Positions 19,101 through 27,078 of a stretch of 48,943 bases of DNA are shown piece by piece. The stretch is from positions 1 through 48,943 of the forward strand of contig JAKSLZ010000012.1 of assembly GCA_024400935.1 (NCBI GenBank). The letters are read 5' to 3'. The notes under the pieces are model-generated. The model had not been told where the DNA came from. It saw nothing but the letters and a program-made list of their open reading frames with translations, and did no database searches. The translations under genes and the position numbers were made by a program. The DNA comes from Muribaculaceae bacterium (GTDB lineage: Bacteria > Bacteroidota > Bacteroidia > Bacteroidales > Muribaculaceae). The stretch's first letter is position 1, and every line of letters begins with the position of its first letter.

Positions 19101-20735
19101 GGCCAGTGCACCGTCAACCTCGACTGGATATCAACATTGAAAAACAGCTTTGACTGGGACGGTGGCGAAACCTACGAAGTGTACATTGTTCTTCCCGACG
19201 GCACACGTCAACTGCTCACAATGCAAAACGACGACACCTACTACAGCTACATGGTGGACCAGCAGGAACAGAGCTATACCATCCAGTATGAAGTAGTGTG
19301 CTACCCCACCGACAGCAAGGGCAACAAGGTAGGTCCCGCGGTGACCAACATAGTGACACTCACAGTTCCAGGCACCGGCGACGACTTCAAAATAACCCAT
19401 TTCTACCGCTCACGATTCAACGTGGCTTCACTGCTTAACAGCTACAAGAACCGCATCGTGCTCACACCTTACAACTTCACAGCACCAGCTTCGGGCGAAG
19501 CAACCCGCAAGGTGATGCGCATGAAACAGGACGGCAGCGACGTGAAAGAAATCGCCACAATCACCATCAAGGCCGACGAGACCTATGCCATCTCTTACAA
19601 CAACGCCATGGCTACCGATGCCAGCTGGCGATATGACAAAAATCCTCTCGAGACCAGCGGTAGCATCACTAACGGCAACAGCATCGCTATCATAGACTAC
19701 TTCCTGGCATCAACAGCCCAAGGCGGTGACCTTGCTGGCAGCTACATCTACTACATCACTGGTGGCAAGCAAAGCGGACAGGTAGAGGTTCCTGTATACA
19801 GCAGCAACCTCAACAGTTCTTACGTCAACGAATACACCGTCGATATGATTGACAGTGATACCGACCGTTCATTAAACCTTAATGACAAGGCTAATGTGGC
19901 ATTTGACGACAAGAGCGGCGACGCTAAATACAACGCAGTGAACTCTTGGGATATCTACCAGGGTAAAACTATCACGTTCCTGGCTTCACAATCGGTTAAC
20001 ATTGACCTAACAAATAATGAGCTCAACAGCTACACTGGCCAAATGACCGTCAATTCACAGTATGGTACCAATACTTACGGCACTAACACCACACACGTGC
20101 AAGGCGCTATGGTAGAACTTGTGGGCCAACCCTACTGGAACACCTACAACAAGGCGGGATACACCGACACCAATGTGTATGGCGCCGAGTTGATGATTAC
20201 ACCTTATGTTGCCGACGAGGTAGCTCCCTACGTGCTTTACTACCGCATTTGGAGAGAAGAGACTGATGACAACAAAACCACCATCCTCAACAATTTGAAA
20301 GACAGTGAAAGCATCTGGTCGGGAACTAATTACAACAGTATCGAAACTATTTATCCTGACATGAGCGAAAACTTCACATTAAGAGAAGTTTACCTTGCGC
20401 CTAGCTACAATCATTACAATGGAGGCAAAAAGCATGTGACCTACACCCTGCGCATGTATTGCACAACACAACCCAAAGCAAACCAAGGTGGCAACAACGC
20501 ACCTGCAAATGCAAACATGGCGAAGATGTATATAACCGAGACATCTCACACCATCGAATACCGCGACGGTATGATTGTAACCGGCATCAGCGATGTAGAG
20601 CACGAAAGCAACATACTGGACGTAACCTACTACAACATGACGGGCATAGCGTCTGACAAGCCGTTCAGCGGCATCAACCTCCAGGTGACACGCTACACCG
20701 ATGGTACAACCAAAACCTCCAAAGTAATCAAGTAG
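16110..20735 (+). CDS. Large exported protein with six N-terminal repeats and a T9SS-type C-terminal tail
   Basis: The 1541-residue protein starts with a signal peptide (MEKLFTLCTIAVLALTSFTANA). Six diverged repeats of roughly 110 residues follow, beginning near residues 24, 130, 243, 358, 466 and 580. Each has the skeleton K/DMY.Y......W...MTETAPGVYT....F...G.FYFTT....D..D.YRYG...G and ends in a YDTNKGTV-like strand. The region from about 690 is non-repetitive and beta-rich, with a fibronectin-like stretch in the middle. The end (YYNMTGIASDKPFSGINLQV, then a basic TSKVIK tail) fits a type A sorting domain for type IX secretion. The repeats resemble small beta-sandwich carbohydrate-binding modules such as those of SusE/SusF, but this is inference. 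A strong terminator follows. Confidence 0.85.
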   Translation: MEKLFTLCTIAVLALTSFTANAKMYIFFGGMNNGDQKLMAEDAPGVYTYTFAESGGYHRFFFTTTNSSNWDEVCANRYGSGQGHDVSINLGQALPVVQDNTGYGCYSYTSQGRLNTITYDTNNGTVNIDISPLYVWNSLTRECTKMKEEESGIKSHSALYNSASYFVFTTKAGNWDDVKDNYRIAPNTGDNYEVTENIAAPAVKDNTGNGGYHFNGNGIRYTIKYNPKTEQITVVPAEKQDVYLYGSFDWTAGHQRKMTETAPGVYTINVSFNAGGSFYFTTSMSGIKDVIDNYRYGPDRNDITAGEVLQLTMGSPAAVTKTQKGDLGKFQLAEAGNYNITYDTNKGTVVAVPSNKKEMYFYTSLDNWLAGSQHQMTEIAPGVFKYTFTATDGAAFYFTEVNSADKALMDMYRYGAGSDVTLEMGVAQNCVKVNPGTGAYYVQGAGTYTVTFDTNTGKVLVLTGTDMYIRLVDDTDWTKTHLEKMTETAPNVFTYDIELNSGVYQRFNFYTTGVADDNQRYGGNTGSDVTVAASTEYNVVKDTHSAGCYTFTNSESIPYSYTVTYDANRGKLTVTPRVSQKMYVYTQSAMASNGYSQEMTETAPGVYSITGDFSGWFYLTNVYSNDKNLIDRYRYAAGQGVESMVTLDEAQPAVRIDVSSGSYGKYNFQPGIAGTYTITYNANNQTVVVTLPYEAGKQFDYASKTYTWYDADGGIHTSALTDRATDPLQMMALLNKVYTDHTIPGSRNVDGEDGDDFIYNDEYERLPYFDQGFIPQPEEGFTALLVEMKNKESETDIQHVPFSAEDFKKNIKSIQLISNVTESDKAYVMSISGSFDRFYIIGKGKARYRLNSGELAPSALWASAGFERLSPTGNGEVAGSPDLYPRLMAGESYRITHDCADLLDLGHYMLINPGEGNDPYLKNITLYVPKDRMRYWDENTPWVDENGVTHDGGFVWPNSSGESRDSNGRYTWYNPNTCPMLALYQAQLQGNISTPNNGQCTVNLDWISTLKNSFDWDGGETYEVYIVLPDGTRQLLTMQNDDTYYSYMVDQQEQSYTIQYEVVCYPTDSKGNKVGPAVTNIVTLTVPGTGDDFKITHFYRSRFNVASLLNSYKNRIVLTPYNFTAPASGEATRKVMRMKQDGSDVKEIATITIKADETYAISYNNAMATDASWRYDKNPLETSGSITNGNSIAIIDYFLASTAQGGDLAGSYIYYITGGKQSGQVEVPVYSSNLNSSYVNEYTVDMIDSDTDRSLNLNDKANVAFDDKSGDAKYNAVNSWDIYQGKTITFLASQSVNIDLTNNELNSYTGQMTVNSQYGTNTYGTNTTHVQGAMVELVGQPYWNTYNKAGYTDTNVYGAELMITPYVADEVAPYVLYYRIWREETDDNKTTILNNLKDSESIWSGTNYNSIETIYPDMSENFTLREVYLAPSYNHYNGGKKHVTYTLRMYCTTQPKANQGGNNAPANANMAKMYITETSHTIEYRDGMIVTGISDVEHESNILDVTYYNMTGIASDKPFSGINLQVTRYTDGTTKTSKVIK

Positions 20736-20782
20736 CAGTCCGTCACCATCCACAAGAATTCATTTAGCCGTGAATATTAGAA

Positions 20783-20832
20783 TTTGTCCCGGAACCTGTC
20801 AATTATCGACAGTTTCGGGACAAATGATTTTT
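20783..20832 (+). terminator. Terminator after the 1541-aa protein gene
   Basis: TTTGTCCCG (20783-20791) pairs with CGGGACAAA (20816-20824), with an inner stem CTGTC/GACAG, followed by TGATTTTT. The remaining spacer to 21037 contains only a -7 element and no gene. Confidence 0.88.
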
Positions 20833-20997
20833 GATGCACCGATAAATTTATGTAATTCTGTAAGCATAATTTTACAGCTTAGCAATGAATCGCGAGAAGC
20901 CTGATCATCAATCCCAATCTCGCGCGCTAAAGCCATGAGTTACACCACCATTTATATAATTAACATATTTTAACGAATTCTGCTTGAATAAATTATA

Positions 20998-21005
20998 TAA
21001 CTTTG
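20998..21005 (+). promoter_or_regulatory. -7 element of the amidohydrolase gene
   Basis: TAACTTTG followed by CA is the classic Bacteroidota -7 sequence, 32 bp before the ATG. The -33 region is not clear. Confidence 0.55.
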
Positions 21006-21037
21006 CATGAAAAATTTATAAATTTAAGATTTTGAAC

Positions 21038-22780
21038 ATGAAAAAGATTTTATTACCTTTCCTGGCACTTGCCATGCTGTGTAGCTGCAGCAACATCCCC
21101 AGCGGCGGCGCCGACCTGGTGGTTATAGGAAACATCTACACCTCAGACCCGTCGGCTCCCACAGCCGAGGCATTTGTAGTGCATGAAGGCAAGTATATCT
21201 ACGTGGGCACTCGCGAGGATGCAATGAAGTATGTAAAAGAGGGAAAGACCCAAGTGATTGACTCGGACGCTGCCATGATCATGGCAGGATGCACCGAGGG
21301 CCACGGGCATTACATCACCGAGGCAATGTTCAAGCAGCTGTGCTACCTCAAGTCTGACTCGTTTGAGGGCTGCGTGAAGGAAATCAAAGATTACTATGAG
21401 GCCAACAAAGGCCAAGTAAACCAGATATTTGGCTACGGATGGTTTGAGGCCAACATGGAAGACCGTCTCCCCGAATTCCGCAAGGCTCTTGACAACATCA
21501 CGACCGACATCCCCATCTTCATTTGCGACCGCGAGATGCACCAGGGATGGGTAAACTCCAAGGCCCTCGAGATGGCCGAACTGAAGGACGACAGCAGCAA
21601 GAAAGAAGTGGACATGGAGAGCATCCCCGGAGGAACCGTTTACCGTGACAGCCAGGGTGTGCTGCTGGGACGCGTCCAGGACCAGGCCTGCGGTTACCTG
21701 AGAAAAGCCGCTTTCGGCGCTCTGGTAAACCATGAACGAAGCCTCGATGCAACAAAGGATGCCCAGAACACCTTGCTCGCCATGGGATATACCAACTACC
21801 AAGACGCATGGCTGAGCTATGACAACACCGACGACGCCTACAAAGCGCTGCACGAGCTGGATAGCCTCAATCAACTTCACATGAACGTGGTGGGATGCTA
21901 TGAGATAGACAGTTACAAGATAAAGAGCGCTAGCGACTATGAGAAATATGTGGCCGAGGCGCTGTCATGGAAAAATATGTATAGCTCTACTCACTTCATG
22001 CCTACCTCGGTGAAACTGTTTGAGGACGGCTGTACCGAGAGTTTCAAGGGCTATGTCATTGCCCCCTACCCTGCAACCAACGACCACGGCTCGCACAACT
22101 GGGAGCAGACCATGCTCAACGACATCGTGAAACACATCAACTCCAAGGGGCTGCTGGTCCACACCCACTGCTATGGCGACTCGGCCGTGAAAGCCGTGGT
22201 AGACGCCTACGTGGCAAGCTACGATGCCGGCAACCACATGCGCAACAGCCTGGGACATGCAGCCAGCGTGACCGACGAAGACATGAAGCGCATCGCACAG
22301 TACGGCATCGGCGTGGCCGAGAACTTCTGCTGGCACACATACAGCTCTGACGAGATGCCCTTGGACACAATTTACAAGAAACTGGGCAAGGACCTGTACG
22401 AGAGCATGTACCCCATGAAGCGCTTCTATGACAACAACATACAGGTATGCTCATCGACCGACGCGCCCTGCAGCGTGGGCTACCCCTCTGACCCCTTTGG
22501 AATCATGGAGATGATGGTTACAGGAATTAACCCGCTCGAGAGACACGACCCCCGCAACCCCGCCGACTGCATGGACATCAAGCAGGCCATCGACGCCTTC
22601 ACCATCAACGGCGCCTGGAACCTGGGGCTTGAGAAAGAGCGAGGAAGCATAACCGTGGGCAAGTATGCCGACTTCATCTTCCTAGACCAAGACTTGCTGA
22701 AGGTCAAGCCCAACGCGCTGCACGACACCCACGTCACCAGCACCTACTTCGAAGGCAAACCAGTCTATCAAAGGAAGTAA
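21038..22780 (+). CDS. Amidohydrolase-family lipoprotein (YtcJ-like, Amidohydro_3)
   Basis: The 580-residue protein has a lipoprotein signal (LCSC lipobox near residue 17). ADLVVIGNIYTSDP and a GCTEGHGHY metal-binding motif (the family's HxH) follow. Later blocks are HTHCYGDSAVKAVVDAY, SLGHAASVTD and STDAPCSVGYPSDPFG, which carry further metal and catalytic positions of the YtcJ-type amidohydrolases. The C-terminus GSITVGKYADFIFLDQDLL is the conserved beta-sandwich closing segment. These enzymes hydrolyse amides or N-formyl compounds; the substrate is unknown. The lipid anchor places it on the periplasmic or surface side. I start at the ATG at 21038; a TTG two codons upstream gives the same frame but a poorer start. 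A RAYT-like gene follows after 32 bp. Confidence 0.9.
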   Translation: MKKILLPFLALAMLCSCSNIPSGGADLVVIGNIYTSDPSAPTAEAFVVHEGKYIYVGTREDAMKYVKEGKTQVIDSDAAMIMAGCTEGHGHYITEAMFKQLCYLKSDSFEGCVKEIKDYYEANKGQVNQIFGYGWFEANMEDRLPEFRKALDNITTDIPIFICDREMHQGWVNSKALEMAELKDDSSKKEVDMESIPGGTVYRDSQGVLLGRVQDQACGYLRKAAFGALVNHERSLDATKDAQNTLLAMGYTNYQDAWLSYDNTDDAYKALHELDSLNQLHMNVVGCYEIDSYKIKSASDYEKYVAEALSWKNMYSSTHFMPTSVKLFEDGCTESFKGYVIAPYPATNDHGSHNWEQTMLNDIVKHINSKGLLVHTHCYGDSAVKAVVDAYVASYDAGNHMRNSLGHAASVTDEDMKRIAQYGIGVAENFCWHTYSSDEMPLDTIYKKLGKDLYESMYPMKRFYDNNIQVCSSTDAPCSVGYPSDPFGIMEMMVTGINPLERHDPRNPADCMDIKQAIDAFTINGAWNLGLEKERGSITVGKYADFIFLDQDLLKVKPNALHDTHVTSTYFEGKPVYQRK

Positions 22781-22812
22781 CAGCAACAAAAACCAGACAG
22801 GGAGCATCTGCA

Positions 22813-23829
22813 ATGAATCGCGACGAAGCCATAGCAAGAGGCATAGAGGTGAAAGAAACACAGCACTCTATGAAACGGAGGAGTCCTTGGCACGACTATC
22901 ACCGTAAAGGTGTCTATATGCTCACTCTTGTGGTAAACAGACGCATGCCGCTGCTTGGCAAGTTGAAGGGCGATGTAGACTCCCCCAGGGTTAAGTGCTC
23001 CGAATTAGGTAATGCTATTCTCAATGAGGAGATTCCCAAGATCAATAAGTACTACCCTCAGGTGACCGTGTGGAAAACATGCATCATGCCCGACCACATC
23101 CACTTGATTGTGAGTGTAAAAGAAGACATGCCACCCGGCAAGCACCTGGGGATGGTGGTTGCCGGGTTTAAAGGGGGCTGTTCAAAGGCGGCAATGCACC
23201 TTAGCGTTACCGTTCCTTGTGCGTTCGCACAAGGTGATAACCAGAGCGGACGCTCTGGGAACGGTGGCAATGTAGTTCCCCTCTTCGAGAAAGGTTACAA
23301 TGACAAGATACTCTTGCACGAGGGGCAGCTTAACAACTGGAAAAGATACCTTGACGATAACCCTCGGCGATTGCTCCTTAAGCGCTTGAACCCGCAGTTT
23401 TTCACCGTGTTACACAACATGGAGATTGCCGGGCACAAGTGCCAGGTGGTGGGCAACCGGTTCCTGCTTGACATTCCTGACAAGGTTGCTGTCATCGTGC
23501 ATCGTCGATACAGCATAGAGGAGAATGCTCGCTTGCGTGAAGAGTGGCTGGCATGCGGCGAGCGAGGTGGTGTGCTGGTGAGTGCAGCCATTGCACCCAA
23601 GGAAAAAGATGTGCTGCGCGAAGCGATGAACCGAGGATACCGCATCATCCTGTTGCGAGAAAACGGCTTCCCCGAGCTATACAAGCCATCGGGCGAAAGC
23701 TTTGATGCCTGCTCTCAAGGGTTGCTGCTTCAAATAAGCCCATGGGCACATCACATGGAGAAGAAAGCAATAACCCGCACCCAGTGCCTTGAACTTAATG
23801 CACTGGCCGAGAAGATAGCTTGCCCTTAA
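22813..23829 (+). CDS. RAYT-like Y1/HUH transposase fused to a DprA/SLOG-like domain, copy 1
   Basis: The 338-residue protein has an N-terminal Y1_Tnp domain. The HUH motif is D94-HIH in CIMPDHIHLIV, and the probable catalytic Tyr179 lies in RYLDDNPRR, the Y..NP form seen in REP-associated tyrosine transposases. A variable linker at about 133-158 separates these motifs and is encoded by clustered palindromes. The C-terminal part (about 212-336) has the features of a DprA-like SLOG fold: GNRFLLDIP, GGVLVSAAIAPKEKDVLREA, GYRIILLRENGF, a G-LLLQISPW strand and ITRTQCLELNALAEKIA. A paralogue with identical length lies at 33764-34780. The gene has no flanking inverted repeats and sits 32 bp after an amidohydrolase, like a single-copy resident. 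It may act on hairpin DNA; no target is proven. Confidence 0.85.
   Translation: MNRDEAIARGIEVKETQHSMKRRSPWHDYHRKGVYMLTLVVNRRMPLLGKLKGDVDSPRVKCSELGNAILNEEIPKINKYYPQVTVWKTCIMPDHIHLIVSVKEDMPPGKHLGMVVAGFKGGCSKAAMHLSVTVPCAFAQGDNQSGRSGNGGNVVPLFEKGYNDKILLHEGQLNNWKRYLDDNPRRLLLKRLNPQFFTVLHNMEIAGHKCQVVGNRFLLDIPDKVAVIVHRRYSIEENARLREEWLACGERGGVLVSAAIAPKEKDVLREAMNRGYRIILLRENGFPELYKPSGESFDACSQGLLLQISPWAHHMEKKAITRTQCLELNALAEKIACP
23209..23265. repeat. Palindrome cluster inside RAYT-like copy 1
   Basis: CCTTGTGC (23215-23222) pairs with GCACAAGG (23227-23234) around a GTTC loop. CCAGAGCG (23241-23248) pairs with CGCTCTGG (23251-23258) around two bases. ACCGTTCC (23209-23216) pairs with GGAACGGT (23258-23265), enclosing both hairpins as a three-way-junction-like fold. 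The first hairpin encodes P-C-A-F-A-Q-G in frame. Confidence 0.85.
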
Positions 23830-23831
23830 AA

Positions 23832-23875
23832 AACACTAAGCACGGGGGCCCAGTGACGGATCCCGTGCTTGTGTT
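23832..23875. terminator. Bidirectional terminator between RAYT-like copy 1 and thiL
   Basis: AAGCACGGG (23838-23846) pairs with CCCGTGCTT (23862-23870), extended by AACAC/GTGTT. It lies between convergent genes and can serve both, with A-rich and T-rich flanks on the two sides. Confidence 0.8.
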
Positions 23876-23899
23876 TATTGTATCGTTGAGTAATAGTTT

Positions 23900-24934
23900 T
23901 TACTCGGTGAAGGCGTTCCAGCCCTGGGCGCGGATTTCCAGCTCAGAGTCGTCACGGGTCACCATGTAGGCGCCCAGCTCGGGCTTGGTGATGCGGCCTA
24001 TGAGCTTGACATCCTTCAGTTGCTCGATCTTGTCGTGCTCAGTAAGGGGCACAGTGAAGAGGAGCTCATAGTCCTCGCCGCCGTTCATCGCCGCAGTAAC
24101 GAGGTTCATGTTGAGTTCCTCGGCCATGATAGCGGTCTGGTAATCAATGGGAATGCGGTCTTCATAGACACGGCAGCCCACTCCCGAACTCTGGCAGATG
24201 TGGAGCAGCTCGCTCGAGAGGCCGTCGCTCACGTCCATCATCGATGTGGGATGGATGTCGAGCTCAGCAATCTGGGCAATGACATCGCGTCGTGCCTCAG
24301 GCTTGAGCTGGCGCTCGATGATGTATTCCTTGCCGGCAAAGTCGGGTTGGAAATCCTCTACACCCTGACCCGCCTCACGCTCACGCTCAAGCAGTTGCAG
24401 TCCCATATAGGCCGCACCCAGGTTGCCGCTCACGCATATCAGGTCGGTATCGCGGGCGCCACTGCGTTTCACGGTCTTGCCCTTGACACCCTCGCCCACG
24501 CAAGTGATGCTGATGATGAGTCCTGTGACCGAAGCACTGGTGTCGCCTCCCACAAGGTCCACGCCATACTCCTCGCATGCAATGCGAATGCCGTCGTAGA
24601 GCTCGGCAATGTGCTCAATGGTGAAGCGCTTGCTGATGCCCACCGACACGGTGATCTGCTTGGGTACACCATTCATTGCATACACATCGCTGAAGTTGAC
24701 CACGCATGCCTTGTAACCCAGGTGGCGCAAAGGCACATAAGTGAGGTCAAAGTGTATGCCCTCGAGCAGCAGGTCGGTAGTGACGAGAGTCTCGGTGTCC
24801 TCTCCGCTATAGTCAAGGATGGCACAATCGTCGCCCACACCCATCACACTGCTCTTGTGCTTGAGTGAAAAGTTCTTAGTAAGTTCTTTAATCAGGCCAA
24901 ATTCGCCCAGTGTAGAGATTTCGGTTTCGTTCAT
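23900..24934 (-). CDS. thiL: Thiamine-monophosphate kinase
   Basis: This 344-residue enzyme phosphorylates thiamine monophosphate to the active cofactor thiamine diphosphate. The N-terminus has FGLIKELTKNF, then the metal/ATP-binding GVGDDCAIL and VTTDLLLEGIHFD. LVGGDTSAS and MMDVSDGLSSELLHIC are the other conserved Asp-rich blocks, and NGGEDYELLFTV closes the core. Length is normal. It is the last gene of the leftward sppA-lpxK-punA-thiL run, separated from punA by a spacer that holds a 9-bp periodic CTAGA array. Confidence 0.96.
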   Translation of the reverse strand: MNETEISTLGEFGLIKELTKNFSLKHKSSVMGVGDDCAILDYSGEDTETLVTTDLLLEGIHFDLTYVPLRHLGYKACVVNFSDVYAMNGVPKQITVSVGISKRFTIEHIAELYDGIRIACEEYGVDLVGGDTSASVTGLIISITCVGEGVKGKTVKRSGARDTDLICVSGNLGAAYMGLQLLEREREAGQGVEDFQPDFAGKEYIIERQLKPEARRDVIAQIAELDIHPTSMMDVSDGLSSELLHICQSSGVGCRVYEDRIPIDYQTAIMAEELNMNLVTAAMNGGEDYELLFTVPLTEHDKIEQLKDVKLIGRITKPELGAYMVTRDDSELEIRAQGWNAFTE

Positions 24935-24949
24935 AACGTAATATAAAAA

Positions 24950-24996
24950 GAATATCTAGAAATTCTAGAAACACTAGAAAGTCTAGATATTCCAGA
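24950..24996. repeat. 9-bp periodic CTAGA array (punA-thiL spacer)
   Basis: CTAGA begins at 24956, 24965, 24974 and 24983, with a degenerate CCAGA at 24992: an exact 9-bp period. The ends also pair: GAATATCTAGA (24950-24960) is the reverse complement of TCTAGATATTC (24982-24992). It fills most of the 75-bp spacer between punA and thiL. A longer array with the same period and core is found at 39570-39709. Confidence 0.85.
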
Positions 24997-25009
24997 CTAT
25001 TGTTTTCAA

Positions 25010-25849
25010 TTAGAGTTCTTCGAACTGGTTGATGATTTCCTTCATGAGGAAACTCATGACGGGCTGAGCTTTGGCAGCGGCAGCCTGTACCTCTTCGTGT
25101 GTAGCCTCCTCGACAACGCCCTCGGCACCTATGTCGGTGATAACTGACATACCGAATACTTCCATGTCGGCGTGGTTAGCCACGATAACCTCGGGCACTG
25201 TGCTCATACCCACTGCATCGCCACCGATGCGCCAGAAGTAACGATACTCGGCGGGAGTCTCAAATGTGGGACCCTGTGTACCCACATACACACCCTCAAC
25301 GACGCGGATGTCATTAGCCTTAGCAATCTCGCGGCACTTCTCGATGAGGCGGGGGCTGTAAGCGTCCACCATACCGGGGAAGCGGGGGCCGAGCTCCTCG
25401 TAGTTCTTGCCACGCAGGGGATGCTCGGGGAAGAGGTTGATGTGGTCAGTGATAATCATGAGGTCGCCAATCTTGAAGTCGGGGTTCATGCCACCGGCAG
25501 CGTTAGAAACGAAGAGGGTCTTTACGCCCACAGCCTTCATCACGCGCACGGGGAATGTGCTCTCCTTCATTGAGTAGCCCTCATAGAAGTGGAAACGACC
25601 CTGCATGGCCATGATATACTTGGTGCCCAGTGTACCGAAGATGAGACGACCTGAGTGGCCCTCAACTGTTGACACGGGGAAGTTAGGAATCTCCTCATAG
25701 GGGATAGAAACCTCTATATTAATGTGGTTAACGAGATCACCAAGTCCTGTACCCAGGATGATGGCAGTCTTGGGCATCTTGCCCACGCGCTCCTTAAGGA
25801 AGGCAGCGGTTTCATTTATGCGTTCAAGCCAATTGATTTCTTGTACCAT
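25010..25849 (-). CDS. punA: Purine nucleoside phosphorylase (trimeric PNP type)
   Basis: This 279-residue enzyme cleaves purine nucleosides with phosphate to the base and ribose 1-phosphate for salvage. Conserved blocks are ILGTGLGDL, VEGHSGRLIFG, MQGRFHFYEGY (phosphate and sugar binding), FVSNAAGGMNPDFKIGDLMI and GPTFETPAEYR. MSTVPEVIVANH carries the Met and the active-site region typical of the low-molecular-mass trimeric class. Length is normal. It lies between lpxK and thiL on the same strand. Confidence 0.95.
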   Translation of the reverse strand: MVQEINWLERINETAAFLKERVGKMPKTAIILGTGLGDLVNHINIEVSIPYEEIPNFPVSTVEGHSGRLIFGTLGTKYIMAMQGRFHFYEGYSMKESTFPVRVMKAVGVKTLFVSNAAGGMNPDFKIGDLMIITDHINLFPEHPLRGKNYEELGPRFPGMVDAYSPRLIEKCREIAKANDIRVVEGVYVGTQGPTFETPAEYRYFWRIGGDAVGMSTVPEVIVANHADMEVFGMSVITDIGAEGVVEEATHEEVQAAAAKAQPVMSFLMKEIINQFEEL

Positions 25850-25905
25850 AATCGTATTTAAATGAGTTATAAATAAGTATTTAGAAGTTAAAATTTATCT
25901 CTTTT

Positions 25906-27030
25906 TCAGATGCCAGTGTCACTGGTGCCGTTGATGCAATTGACCACCTCAGTGACAAAGTCATGGTTCTCCTCCTCCAGGAAGCCCACCTTGATGGGGA
26001 TAAAGTAGATGCTCTCCTGCAATGTGGGAGGATAGTAGGGATTGTTGAGGATGCGCACCGAGTCTTTCTCAGTGGTGATGATAAACTTGCGGTTGCCCTC
26101 CAGTCCGTCAAATATATTGAAGATGTAGTCAAAGTCGCTGCGCGTGAAATAATGATGGTCGTCATAGTGGATGACCTTGACCTTAGCATTGAAGCGACGC
26201 AGATACTTTACCAGCGGCTTTGCATTGGCAATGCCTGTGACACACAGCAACACGTCATCGGGCTGCAGCCAGTTGAGCGACGTGAGCTGGATGTTGCGTA
26301 TGGGGAACACCGGCACAGGGTCGGCATAGCGTATGTTAGAGAAAAACAGCTTTTGCGACGGGTACAGACCCAGGTTTTCCTTCACCTCACGCTTGTCCAT
26401 GGGGCGTATGTCAGAGGGGCACTTGGTCACTACCACGATGTCACACTCGAGCAGACAATGCAGGGGCTCACGCAATGTGCCCAGCGGCAACAGGTTGTCG
26501 CGATAAGGCGGACGCGTGTAGTCGACCAGCACAATGTTAGCCTTGGGCTTTACATAGCGGTGCTGGAAGGCATCGTCGAGCAAGATGAGGTTGATTTCAG
26601 GATTGATGCGCAGCATCTCCCTGATGCCGGTGCGGCGGCTCTCGCACACAGCCAGCTTGATCAAACCGTTGTACTTGTGGAAAATCTGGTAGGGCTCGTC
26701 GCCTATATCCTTGGGCGACAAGGTGTCGGTTGCAAGGATAAATCCCTTAGTCACGCGCTTGTAACCACGGCTCAGCACACCTATATTATAGTAGCGGCAC
26801 AGCGAGTCGATGATATACTCCACATGCGGTGTCTTGCCGGTACCACCCACAGTGATATTGCCCACCGACACTACAGGAACGTCAAATTCCTCGCGCGGCA
26901 GTATCCCCATGTTGAAGGCAGTGTTGCGTAACCACACGCCAGCACCATACAGCCATGAGAACGGCGTGAGTATGGCATTGACGATAGCCTTGCGCTGCTG
27001 CTTGTTCAGTACCTTGGTGAAATCTATCAT
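25906..27030 (-). CDS. lpxK: Tetraacyldisaccharide 4'-kinase LpxK
   Basis: This 374-residue inner-membrane-associated kinase adds the 4'-phosphate to the lipid A precursor. The N-terminus has a hydrophobic segment (LTPFSWLYGAGVWLRN). The P-loop is VGNITVGGTGKTPHVEYI, followed by YNIGVLSRGYKR and LILLDDAFQHR with the catalytic Asp/His region. Length is slightly above the Gram-negative average and fits Bacteroidota. It follows sppA by 48 bp and precedes punA, so it is in the same leftward run. Confidence 0.96.
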   Translation of the reverse strand: MIDFTKVLNKQQRKAIVNAILTPFSWLYGAGVWLRNTAFNMGILPREEFDVPVVSVGNITVGGTGKTPHVEYIIDSLCRYYNIGVLSRGYKRVTKGFILATDTLSPKDIGDEPYQIFHKYNGLIKLAVCESRRTGIREMLRINPEINLILLDDAFQHRYVKPKANIVLVDYTRPPYRDNLLPLGTLREPLHCLLECDIVVVTKCPSDIRPMDKREVKENLGLYPSQKLFFSNIRYADPVPVFPIRNIQLTSLNWLQPDDVLLCVTGIANAKPLVKYLRRFNAKVKVIHYDDHHYFTRSDFDYIFNIFDGLEGNRKFIITTEKDSVRILNNPYYPPTLQESIYFIPIKVGFLEEENHDFVTEVVNCINGTSDTGI

Positions 27031-27078
27031 TGCGGACTAAGCAAAAGTGTTGTTATCTAAAATATCTCGTTATTTAAA

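Noticed and set aside
21032-21037. TTG start for the amidohydrolase
   Set aside because: An ATG two codons downstream gives a standard MKK lipoprotein signal.
25963-26931. Long open frame opposite lpxK
   Set aside because: Shadow of lpxK caused by codon bias; the minus strand holds the intact kinase motifs.
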